Source: an uncultured bacterium
Lineage (GTDB): Bacteria; Planctomycetota; Phycisphaerae; Sedimentisphaerales; Anaerobacaceae
DNA length: 16,255 nucleotides
Assembly (NCBI GenBank): GCA_913009865.1
Contig: CAJVYK010000025.1
Location: 1-16,255, forward strand
Direction of reading: 5' to 3'
Shown piece after piece: positions 7,481-14,317 of the stretch (positions are counted from its first letter, which is position 1; the number at the start of each line of letters is the position of its first letter). The notes under the pieces were generated by a model. The model had not been told where the DNA came from. It ran no database searches and saw only the letters and a list, made by a program, of their open reading frames with translations. Made by a program: the position numbers and the translations under genes.

Positions 7481-9418
7481 ATGATTAAAAAAGGCGGCAA
7501 CTTTTTCGAAGAACATATTGAAAAGATAGTTCTGGCCATTGTTGGGCTTGTCTGTCTGTGGCTCCTGATTACACGTGTTCTTATAAGTCCCAATTATGTT
7601 AAATACGATAACAGCAAATACGGCTGTGGTGACATCGATGTTTATATAAGCAAGCAGGTGCAGGAGCTGGAGGACAAGCTGAACCGCAAGCCCGATCCGC
7701 CGCAGCCATATAAGCAGCGGTATGACGATTTTGCCGCTTTGTTTGACTCGGCCATAAGTGGTATTGACGTTAGCCTTAATTGGCCGCTGCCTCCTCCTGT
7801 TTCATCGGAAGTAAGGGTTAAAAGAGCATATCGTATTCCGCAGGTCCCCGACGTCAATGGGGTATCAGTCGGGCATATCAGGGCGGTGGCTTATGTGCCG
7901 ACCGAAAAAATTGACGAAGAAAATGCTTACGACGAAGCTGAGACCGAACCGAATGATCTCGATCTTGTAACTGTGGAAGCAAAGTTCGATGTTGCCGAAT
8001 TAGTAGATGATTTTTATGAAAGTTTCGCCGGTGAGGATATTGCAGAAGAATGGCGGGACCCGTGCCTTGCAAAGCCGGTTTTTGCGGCTGTGCAGTTACA
8101 AAGACAGGAACTGCTTGCCGATGGCAGATGGAGCGACTGGAAAATCGTGCCTCGAACCAAAATCGAGGCACGCAGGAGGATGTTTGAGGTTATAGAAGAA
8201 GTTGAAAAACTGCCTCCGGGAGGGATGAAGGTGCGACTGCTTCAATTCGATGACCCGGAAGTGAGAATGGAACTGCTGCAGCCGGAGGCTTACAGAATCG
8301 CATCTGCAAGAGAAGAGTGGTTCCCTCCATCATTGCATAAGGAGTTTATAAAGAATCGAGAAAAAGAAAAAACAGAAGAAAAGCGCAAAGCATTAGCTGT
8401 TGCAAAGAAGGAAAAGGAAAAAGGGCGACAAGAAGCACGGGCAGAGCGCAGCGGCAGAACGCCAAAAACAAAAACTTCTACAGGAGGACAAGCAGAGAGT
8501 GGAGCTGCTGAGATGGAGAAACTTTATGGTATTACCGCACCAGCAAAGGAAAAGCCGACAATAAAAAGAAAAAGCAGACGCAATGTCAAAAGGGGAAGAG
8601 AAAACGGACGTCCGTTAAAAAATAAAGGGGTTTTGGAAACAACAGGTGATGTTTATGATAAATTTGAGAAGATTTTAATTACCGAGAAAACAGATTTTGC
8701 CAAGATGCATGAGCCGTTGGTGTTCTGGGCATACGATGATACTGTTGAGCCGGAAAAGAGCTACAGATACAGAATTCGGTTAGGTGTTTTTAACCCAATA
8801 GCCGGAACAGAGCAGTTCAGCGAGCAATATAAACACTTCAAGAGTAAAGTTATTTTATGGAGCAAGTTCTCCGGCATAACCGAGACTGTAAAGATTCCGG
8901 GAATGCTATACTTCTTCCCGCGTGAGATACAAGAGGCCGCCAAGATGGTGACAGTGCAGGTTTCCAGATATGTGTTGGATTATTGGTACAGTAAAGACTT
9001 CTATGTCAAGCAGGGAGAAGTTATAGGTAAGGTTGTTGAGACTGAGATTGGCCAGACCGAAGAGGAGATTACAGTACCCAAAACAATCGATTATTCCACC
9101 GGGGCGGTTTTGGTGGACATTATATCTGTAAACGATTGGTCGGGTGGAAAAAATCTGCGACCAAGGTATTATTTTGATATGCTTTATAGTTTTGAAGGAA
9201 CTAATATAAAACACACGCCTATCAAACAAAAGTATTGGACCAAAGAATTGCAGGCAAAGTTTAATGAAATCAAAAAAGCCGAAAAAGTGTCGAAGGAACC
9301 TTTGCGAGATTGGAACAACAGGCCAGTACAGCGCAAGCGTGGTCCAACAAAACCGGGCGGTGATGGAGCTGGTGATATGGAAGAATATCTGAGATTGATA
9401 GAGGAAGGTCTGTTGTAA
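7481..9418 (+). CDS. Large single-pass envelope protein of unknown function
   Basis: This is the third and last gene of the operon, with 75 bases before it and a weak ribosome binding site. Of 645 residues, a membrane helix lies at about 15-34 (IEKIVLAIVGLVCLWLLITR). A Pro-rich segment (PPPVSSEVRVKRAYRIPQVP) and an acidic region (EENAYDEAETEPNDLD) follow. Residues about 290-385 are highly charged, rich in Lys, Glu and Arg, and look disordered. The segment FWAYDDTVEPEKSYRYRIRL (about 409-428) resembles a fibronectin-like strand pattern. It could occupy the place of PilP or a similar connector, but no family match is visible. No secretin, pilin or motor ATPase gene follows, so the remaining machinery must be encoded elsewhere. 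Confidence 0.75.
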   Translation: MIKKGGNFFEEHIEKIVLAIVGLVCLWLLITRVLISPNYVKYDNSKYGCGDIDVYISKQVQELEDKLNRKPDPPQPYKQRYDDFAALFDSAISGIDVSLNWPLPPPVSSEVRVKRAYRIPQVPDVNGVSVGHIRAVAYVPTEKIDEENAYDEAETEPNDLDLVTVEAKFDVAELVDDFYESFAGEDIAEEWRDPCLAKPVFAAVQLQRQELLADGRWSDWKIVPRTKIEARRRMFEVIEEVEKLPPGGMKVRLLQFDDPEVRMELLQPEAYRIASAREEWFPPSLHKEFIKNREKEKTEEKRKALAVAKKEKEKGRQEARAERSGRTPKTKTSTGGQAESGAAEMEKLYGITAPAKEKPTIKRKSRRNVKRGRENGRPLKNKGVLETTGDVYDKFEKILITEKTDFAKMHEPLVFWAYDDTVEPEKSYRYRIRLGVFNPIAGTEQFSEQYKHFKSKVILWSKFSGITETVKIPGMLYFFPREIQEAAKMVTVQVSRYVLDYWYSKDFYVKQGEVIGKVVETEIGQTEEEITVPKTIDYSTGAVLVDIISVNDWSGGKNLRPRYYFDMLYSFEGTNIKHTPIKQKYWTKELQAKFNEIKKAEKVSKEPLRDWNNRPVQRKRGPTKPGGDGAGDMEEYLRLIEEGLL

Positions 9419-9449
9419 GTAACCTGAAATACCGATACCCGTCTATTCT

Positions 9450-9503
9450 GCTTGCCCTTCGGCTACTCCTTCGACGTTGCTCAGGACTTCGCTCAGGGCA
9501 AGC
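9450..9503. repeat. 9-bp inverted repeat between convergent genes
   Basis: GCTTGCCCT (9450-9458) pairs perfectly with AGGGCAAGC (9495-9503) across a 36-nt loop that contains TCGGCTACTCC and GCTCAGG segments. It lies between the convergent envelope operon and the mannosidase gene, where a bidirectional terminator would be expected, but no T-run follows on either strand. It may instead be an interspersed repeat element. Confidence 0.5.
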
Positions 9504-9562
9504 TTGTTGCGCTCAGGGATAAGGGACTCCCAGGGAGGGCGAAGGCTAATTCAGCGTAGACT

Positions 9563-12163
9563 CTACACAGACACAAGTTTAAGTGAACGCAGATGAAGTT
9601 CCGATTCAAGTGAAGAAACCTGCTGTTCACAGTCAATCGTTATCTCAAATTCATCCTGGGGTATTAAATCTATAAAATTGTCGCTGAATTGCGAAGGTAT
9701 AGTAGTGCTGATTTGCACATCCTTTGCGATCACATTTGATTTTAGTCCGAGCTTCCATTGCTTCTCAGTTATTTGGGAGAAGCGCTTGCTTATTTGTGCT
9801 TGGGGCCAATCGATATATTTGTCGGGGAGGTAAAAAAAGAGATTCTCTGCGTTTTTTTTGCCGTCCATGTCCATCACAAGATGTAAGGCGGATTTGTCCG
9901 GGTCAGCAGGAAAAATAATCGCTTTTGGAAGTTTCAGCGGGGCCGATGTGCTAAACGGTGCAATCGCAATGGGAAGTGCAACCTGGTCAAGTAAATGGCC
10001 AAATAAATCAATCAGTCGGCAATTTAACGTAGCAGTCAGGGGCTGATTGCTGTCGTTTATCGCGGTAATACTAATCGACTGCAATTCCGGTGATAAGCCG
10101 GCTCGCACTTTCCTCAGCTCAGGTACAACCGCAATCAAGAGATTTGAAAAAAAACGTTTTGCGTAATAATAGAGCGCTTTCGGTTTTTTCATATAGTCCA
10201 TCGCTGACCAGCTTATTGCAGGGCAGCAATCGTTAAACTGCCAAAATAATACGCCGCTGTTTCTAAAATTGTGCGCCCTTAAATGTTCGACGTATGCTTT
10301 TACGGCACGAGCATGTGTGATTTGTGAGAGATAAACAAACTGCTCAAGATTTTCGGCAGTGCCAAACAAGTCGCCAATGTAACGATATAAACGACTATTG
10401 CCGTCTAATTGATAGTTGTGTTTTTCGATTGAGAAGCTGCCAATGTGTAGCCGGTCAGCGGAACAAAAATTTTTGACGGTTTCTATACAGGGCGGTGACT
10501 GTAGGCCGAATTCTGCAACAAACAGGGGGATGTTCTGAGGCGGACAAAGGTATTGACGAACCGGCTGATGACCCGACCAAATGCCCCATTGGTGTTCGGT
10601 GGCATAAGACGCGGAGCGTTTAGCGTTTGATTCTCTTTTTCTATTTCTACCCGCTAGCTCTGCCACAGGTATCCCCTCTGCACTATCCGTTATCTGCAGT
10701 GGTGTCGTCGGAATGTAATCGGTGTCGGGGTCCAATTCGACAATAAGCTGCGGCAGCAGTTGGTGGTAAATTGCTCTGCCATAGAATTTTTTGCTCCTGC
10801 CAAATCTGCCGGTGTTGTGCATCCAGTCAATTTCGTTATTGCCGCACCATAGAGCCAAGCAGGGGTGATTGCGAAGCCGCTTTATAATTATGGATGCTTC
10901 CTTGTTAACTTCCTCCAGGAACCATTGTCGGTCGGGGTAGTAGGCGCAGGCGAACATAAAATCCTGCCAAACCATTATTCCAAGCCGGTCGCAAAGCTCG
11001 TAAAATTCGTCTGTTTCATAGTAGCCGCCGCCCCATACACGAAGCATATTTATATTGGAGTCGGCTGCGGCGTACAGGAGTTTTTGATAATCGCTGCCGG
11101 TAACCGAGCCGGCAAATATGGAGGCAGGAACCCAGTTCGCACCCTTAGCGAAAATGGGTTGGCCATTTATTTCAAACCGGAATTTTCCACCATCCCTTCG
11201 CCTGGCCCGAGGACCGGGTTCGTCCGGAGAGTGATTGAGCTTTACAGTTCTTATCCCGAATCTTTTTCGTGTTTGGTCTATAACTTCGTCACCATTTAGC
11301 AGTTGAACCGCAAGTTCGTAAAGATGCTGTGCGCCGTAGCCGACCGGCCACCAAAGAGCCGGCTTTTCGATACGAATTACCGTCGAATGAAAATCTTCAC
11401 CGGGATTGAAAATCAAGTTGTGCTCGGTTATTTCGTCGCCGCCAGATAAAGTCAGCCTGCAAAGAAATTCCTCTCTTGTTACAGTGTCCAGCTTTACAGC
11501 GATTTTGATATCAGCATAATGCTGATTACAGTCCACTGTTCGAATGTGCAGGTCAGCGAAGCTGGCCTTTTCAATGCCTTCAAGACGGACGGGACGCCAA
11601 ATTCCACAGCCGGGCAACGAAGGACAGAAATCCCAGCCAAATTGGTACTGGGCCTTTCTTATGTAAACACGATACGGATTTCTAAAGTCCGATTCACTAA
11701 ACGAGGTGTATCGGTCCATTAACTTTTGGGCATATTGGACCGGAGGCTCGAATTTGACCAGTAATGAATTGTCTCGCGGCTTCAAAAACCGCTTCACATC
11801 AAATCGGAATGGGATGAACATATTGTTTGTTCTGCCGATGAGCTTGTCGTTGAGCCAAATACTGGCTATCGTATCCAGGCCATCGAAGACTAAGTCAACG
11901 CTATCGCAGTCGAGCAGGTCGGCTGGGGCGTCGAAAAACTTTCTGTATATCCAGGGTTTTTCGCTGACCCAGGAAAAATTCTCGGGATGAGCATTAATAT
12001 CGCTCTGTTTTATTTGGCCGGCTGTGATTAAGCTATTGAAAATCGAGCAGGGAACGCTGGTTTGCTGCCAGTCGGAAGAATCCAAATCACGCATTCGACG
12101 GGCAGAAAGCGGGTATTGCTTAAATTCCCATTCTCCTGTGAGGTCCAGAGATATTTTGGACAT
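9563..12163 (-). CDS. Beta-mannosidase, glycoside hydrolase family 2
   Basis: This retaining exo-enzyme removes terminal beta-D-mannose from manno-oligosaccharides. The 866 residues show the GH2 order: N-terminal sugar-binding jelly roll (about 1-195, with WIYRKFF and KAQYQFGWDFCPSLPGCGIW, typical of beta-mannosidases), an Ig-like domain (about 200-305) and a TIM barrel. The acid/base is E444 in WCGNNEIDW and the nucleophile E551 in FVAEFG; EHQWGIWSG (523-531) matches the family signature for substrate binding. A beta-sandwich C-terminus follows. There is no signal peptide, so it should act in the cytoplasm on imported oligosaccharides. GGAG lies 9 bases before the ATG. It is a lone gene with its own upstream region containing a candidate promoter (12308-12338) and an inverted repeat near the start. 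Confidence 0.92.
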   Translation of the reverse strand: MSKISLDLTGEWEFKQYPLSARRMRDLDSSDWQQTSVPCSIFNSLITAGQIKQSDINAHPENFSWVSEKPWIYRKFFDAPADLLDCDSVDLVFDGLDTIASIWLNDKLIGRTNNMFIPFRFDVKRFLKPRDNSLLVKFEPPVQYAQKLMDRYTSFSESDFRNPYRVYIRKAQYQFGWDFCPSLPGCGIWRPVRLEGIEKASFADLHIRTVDCNQHYADIKIAVKLDTVTREEFLCRLTLSGGDEITEHNLIFNPGEDFHSTVIRIEKPALWWPVGYGAQHLYELAVQLLNGDEVIDQTRKRFGIRTVKLNHSPDEPGPRARRRDGGKFRFEINGQPIFAKGANWVPASIFAGSVTGSDYQKLLYAAADSNINMLRVWGGGYYETDEFYELCDRLGIMVWQDFMFACAYYPDRQWFLEEVNKEASIIIKRLRNHPCLALWCGNNEIDWMHNTGRFGRSKKFYGRAIYHQLLPQLIVELDPDTDYIPTTPLQITDSAEGIPVAELAGRNRKRESNAKRSASYATEHQWGIWSGHQPVRQYLCPPQNIPLFVAEFGLQSPPCIETVKNFCSADRLHIGSFSIEKHNYQLDGNSRLYRYIGDLFGTAENLEQFVYLSQITHARAVKAYVEHLRAHNFRNSGVLFWQFNDCCPAISWSAMDYMKKPKALYYYAKRFFSNLLIAVVPELRKVRAGLSPELQSISITAINDSNQPLTATLNCRLIDLFGHLLDQVALPIAIAPFSTSAPLKLPKAIIFPADPDKSALHLVMDMDGKKNAENLFFYLPDKYIDWPQAQISKRFSQITEKQWKLGLKSNVIAKDVQISTTIPSQFSDNFIDLIPQDEFEITIDCEQQVSSLESELHLRSLKLVSV

Positions 12164-12186
12164 TGAAAGTTACTCCGTTTTAGCCG

Positions 12187-12226
12187 GTAAGCAATCGCTG
12201 ATTATATTTCGGCACAATCAGCTTAC
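12187..12226. promoter_or_regulatory. Inverted repeat in the mannosidase leader
   Basis: GCTGATT (12197-12203) pairs with AATCAGC (12216-12222); outer GTAA (12187-12190) and TTAC (12223-12226) extend it with a bulge. It lies 24-63 bases before the mannosidase start on the minus strand. It could be an operator or an mRNA leader hairpin. No regulator gene is adjacent. Confidence 0.45.
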
Positions 12227-12307
12227 AACAAAATTTATTGTGGTTTAACGTAATAAAATGACCTACTATGGCATACAGTTTGGCCTGCAAGACCTATTTG
12301 TGAGTAA

Positions 12308-12338
12308 ATTATAATAAACCGGTAAACAGGACTGTCAA
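12308..12338 (-). promoter_or_regulatory. Candidate promoter for the mannosidase gene
   Basis: Read on the minus strand, TTGACA (12333-12338) is followed by TATTAT after 16 bp, or by TATAAT (12308-12313) after 19 bp. The predicted transcript would have a leader of about 140 nt that includes the inverted repeat at 12187-12226. Sequence match only. Confidence 0.45.
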
Positions 12339-12354
12339 AATCGTCAATCAATTA

Positions 12355-12383
12355 TTGCTCTCAGACACAAATTGAGTTATAAT
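12355..12383 (+). promoter_or_regulatory. Candidate promoter facing the TAC operon
   Basis: TTGCTC (12355-12360), 17-bp spacer, perfect TATAAT (12378-12383). It would give a leader of about 240 nt before the toxin gene. The -35 is poor, so this could be chance in AT-rich DNA. Confidence 0.3.
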
Positions 12384-12479
12384 AAAACAGATTTTCCTGA
12401 ATACTGCTTCTGGTAATCAGAAATCTCACAGATTTTTGTTAAAATTATTTGAAAATCTGCAAATTGTAAAATGTCCGTA

Positions 12480-12514
12480 TATATAGTAGGTTTTGTGGTT
12501 TGACCCACTATATA
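12480..12514. promoter_or_regulatory. Inverted repeat, possible operator upstream of the TAC operon
   Basis: TATATAGTAGG (12480-12490) and CCCACTATATA (12504-12514) match at 10 of 11 positions with a 13-nt centre. The half-site CCTACTAT also occurs alone at 12262-12269. XRE antitoxins such as HigA usually repress their own operon through such palindromes. It lies about 115 bp before the toxin start, further than typical, so the assignment is tentative. Confidence 0.4.
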
Positions 12515-12589
12515 CAGGCATTACTGCCGGTTTTTTGAATAATATGCAAATTCTTAAGTATGTTTTGTTTTTTTAAAATGGTATTGACC

Positions 12590-12618
12590 TTGACAAAAAG
12601 TTAAGTTATGAGTAAACT
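12590..12618 (+). promoter_or_regulatory. Promoter of the toxin-antitoxin-chaperone operon
   Basis: TTGACA (12590-12595), 17-bp spacer, TAAACT (12613-12618). Transcription would start near 12625, only about 6 nt before the toxin ATG at 12631. With no Shine-Dalgarno sequence in that space, the toxin message would be almost leaderless. Confidence 0.55.
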
Positions 12619-12630
12619 ATTGGCAAACAA

Positions 12631-13026
12631 ATGACGAATAAAGCCGTAATAGACTTTAGGAACGATCCGTTGGTTAAAAGATCTTGTGCTATAGTGGCTT
12701 ATGCTCGTCGAGCAAATAGCAGTAGGCCAGCCAAGGATTTCATTGAGGATTTGGGAAAATCAGATTGGGCAAAACTGGCGAAGTCTTTTAATTATATCGC
12801 AAATGGAATAAGTCTCAATATCGAAAGATTCAGGAAGCTTGGCGGAAAAAGTGGGAAAATATACGAGTTTAAAATTTATCCTAAAGTTCGGATTTTATGT
12901 TTCCAGTTAAGAAAAACTTGGTTACTTACACACGGCTTTAACAAGGAAACGGGCAAAACACCTCAAAGACAGATTGAACGTGCCGAAGACATAATGAAGG
13001 AACATATATCATTATTATCGCAATAA
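12631..13026 (+). CDS. higB: HigB/RelE-type mRNA interferase toxin (Gp49-like)
   Basis: The 131-residue protein has the HigB/Gp49 pattern: an N-terminal helical part, IYEFKIYPKVRILCF (77-91, the central strands with Arg87), then WLLTHGFNKETGKTPQRQIERAED (97-120), matching the family ending LLHGFxKKTxKTPxxEIxxA. RelE-fold toxins of this type cleave mRNA, usually on the ribosome. It is the first gene of a three-gene operon, with the toxin before the antitoxin as in higBA. No Shine-Dalgarno sequence is visible and the promoter is very close, so translation may be near-leaderless. It is longer than many HigB (about 90-115 residues), with the extra length at the N-terminus; Rv1955 of M. tuberculosis is of similar size. 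Confidence 0.85.
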   Translation: MTNKAVIDFRNDPLVKRSCAIVAYARRANSSRPAKDFIEDLGKSDWAKLAKSFNYIANGISLNIERFRKLGGKSGKIYEFKIYPKVRILCFQLRKTWLLTHGFNKETGKTPQRQIERAEDIMKEHISLLSQ

Positions 13027-13047
13027 CGATAATAGGGAGTCCCTGAT

Positions 13048-13446
13048 ATGGCCAAAACATTTATAGAAAAACTTATGTCTGATGATGAAGGTAAAAAACT
13101 TTACTTTCGTGAGGATTTAATATTTGAAGTTACAGAGGCCATCAGCCAAGTCATGGAAGAAAAAGGGGTTAATAAGGCAGAGTTGTCAAGACTCGCAGGT
13201 GTTAGCAAGAGCAATATAACGCAACTCCTAAGCGGCGACCACAATATGCAACTCACAACTATAGCCGATCTTCTGTATTCACTTGGTTCGAAGCTCGCAG
13301 TGTCCGCTGTTCCACTTGATATTGACAATATACTCGAGAGCACCACTTCTAATCCATGGGCCCCGGTGGCAGCCCTCACAATAAAACGGGTTGAATATCG
13401 ACAAATTAACGAAAGGGCACAAAAAGCGTTATATCCGGCAGCTTAA
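13048..13446 (+). CDS. higA: HigA-like XRE antitoxin with C-terminal extension
   Basis: The 132-residue protein has a Cro/CI-type helix-turn-helix at about 42-64 (VNKAELSRLAGVSKSNITQL), flanked by an N-terminal helical part as in HigA antitoxins. After the HTH domain ends near residue 88 there is an extra segment of some 40 residues with W104, Y117 and Y129. In chaperone-dependent antitoxins such a tail (the chaperone addiction region, ChAD) is bound by a SecB-like partner, and one is encoded immediately downstream. The gap to the toxin is 21 bases with a good ribosome binding site (GGGAG). Expected roles are neutralising HigB and repressing the operon. The ChAD assignment rests on position, length and context, not on a recognised consensus. 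Confidence 0.85.
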   Translation: MAKTFIEKLMSDDEGKKLYFREDLIFEVTEAISQVMEEKGVNKAELSRLAGVSKSNITQLLSGDHNMQLTTIADLLYSLGSKLAVSAVPLDIDNILESTTSNPWAPVAALTIKRVEYRQINERAQKALYPAA

Positions 13447-13449
13447 ATC

Positions 13450-13986
13450 ATGGCGAAGAAAAAGGCAAAAACTAAGGTTGTGAAAAGAGAAAATAAGCTT
13501 GATGCTGGTCTATTGGTCTCTGACAGAGTACAATTAAAAGATGTGCGGTTAATAAACTGCAAATGTGATCAGGCACCAGAGGCCGCACGGGGCAAAAAAA
13601 CATTCAATATCAACTATTCAACTGAAGTAGAAGTTGACAAAAAAAATGGCTATATTATTGTCATCGCCAAATTCCACTTTGAAGCTTTTACTGAAAGTAA
13701 AGCTCAAAAACCAGTTATTCTTATCGATGCTTCTTTTCTTTTAGCTTACAAAATAGAAAACTTTGAAGGGCTAACTCAGAAAGGATTTGAGCAATTTGCG
13801 AATTTAAATGGCATTTATAATGCGTGGCCATACTGGCGTGAATTTGTACAGAATACCATTGTCCGAATGGGTTTACCTGCACTGTCAATTCCAGTCTTTA
13901 GAATTGTGGAACCGCCGAAAAAGAAAACTACCAAACAAAAGGTAGCAAAGAAAAAAGTGACAAAGAAAACTGTCTCTAAAAAATAA
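13450..13986 (+). CDS. SecB-like chaperone of a toxin-antitoxin-chaperone system
   Basis: The 178-residue protein contains the SecB fold signature: the first strand VQLKDVRLINCKC (27-39), beta-rich centre, then YNAWPYWREFVQNTIVRMGL (123-142) followed by PALSIPVF, which corresponds to the conserved SecB segment (Y-P-x-x-R-x-x-v-x-x-l-x-x-r-g-f-P-p-l-l-l-P-v-n-F). Three bases separate it from the antitoxin stop, with no ribosome binding site of its own, so it is probably translationally coupled. In the M. tuberculosis system the equivalent (Rv1957) folds and protects the HigA antitoxin. Unusual features are a Lys-rich N-terminus (MAKKKAKTKVVKR) and a Lys-rich tail (156-178, KKK and VAKKK repeats) absent from ordinary SecB. 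No preprotein export genes are nearby, which favours TAC over general export. Confidence 0.85.
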   Translation: MAKKKAKTKVVKRENKLDAGLLVSDRVQLKDVRLINCKCDQAPEAARGKKTFNINYSTEVEVDKKNGYIIVIAKFHFEAFTESKAQKPVILIDASFLLAYKIENFEGLTQKGFEQFANLNGIYNAWPYWREFVQNTIVRMGLPALSIPVFRIVEPPKKKTTKQKVAKKKVTKKTVSKK

Positions 13987-14005
13987 AGTTCATATTGTTC
14001 AGCTA

Positions 14006-14042
14006 AAACTGTGGGGCATTTTGCTCAGAGAGTTTGATTTTT
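14006..14042 (+). terminator. Possible terminator of the TAC operon
   Basis: AAACT (14006-14010) pairs with AGTTT (14031-14035). Inside, GGGC (14014-14017) pairs with GCTC (14023-14026) with one G-U, loop ATTTT. A T-run (14038-14042) follows. The internal loop makes it weak, so read-through into tmRNA is plausible. I found no convincing separate tmRNA promoter between here and 14056. Confidence 0.35.
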
Positions 14043-14149
14043 GAAAAGTGAATACGGGGGCGAATGGCTTCGACCGGATGGCGGAGAGCCAAGTTGCATG
14101 TCCAGGACGCCGGTTGGCCTGGTTAATCACCCGGCAACAAAGTTTAATT

Positions 14150-14179
14150 GGCAACTCACAGTTGCGCATGGCTGCTTAA
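14150..14179 (+). other. tmRNA tag reading frame (GNSQLRMAA)
   Basis: Codons GGC AAC TCA CAG TTG CGC ATG GCT GCT TAA, beginning 14 nt after the end of pseudoknot PK1. Most tags begin A or G and end LAA or similar; MAA is a variation. The codons GCAACT and AGTTGC within the tag can form a 6-bp hairpin with loop CAC. Confidence 0.6.
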
Positions 14180-14317
14180 TTTAGCAGCTCGTCCTGCCTG
14201 ACTAAGGCCTGCGAGTTTGGTAAGGGCGTCAAAAAGCGGGCTGGCTGAGCCGGTTGTTCGGGCCGGCTTTAGCGAGAAACACCGAAATAGCCGAGCTAAG
14301 AGCTTGTCGTTTGGTTT

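Noticed and set aside
10865..11299. 144-codon frame on the plus strand opposite the mannosidase gene
   Set aside because: Antisense shadow of conserved GH2 catalytic sequence.
12421..12435. Hairpin AAATCT-CAC-AGATTT as a terminator
   Set aside because: Only 6 AT-rich base pairs with a short loop, and no gene ends here.
13987..14055. Dedicated tmRNA promoter
   Set aside because: The best hexamers at suitable distance (TTGCTC and AAAAGT) match too poorly to call.
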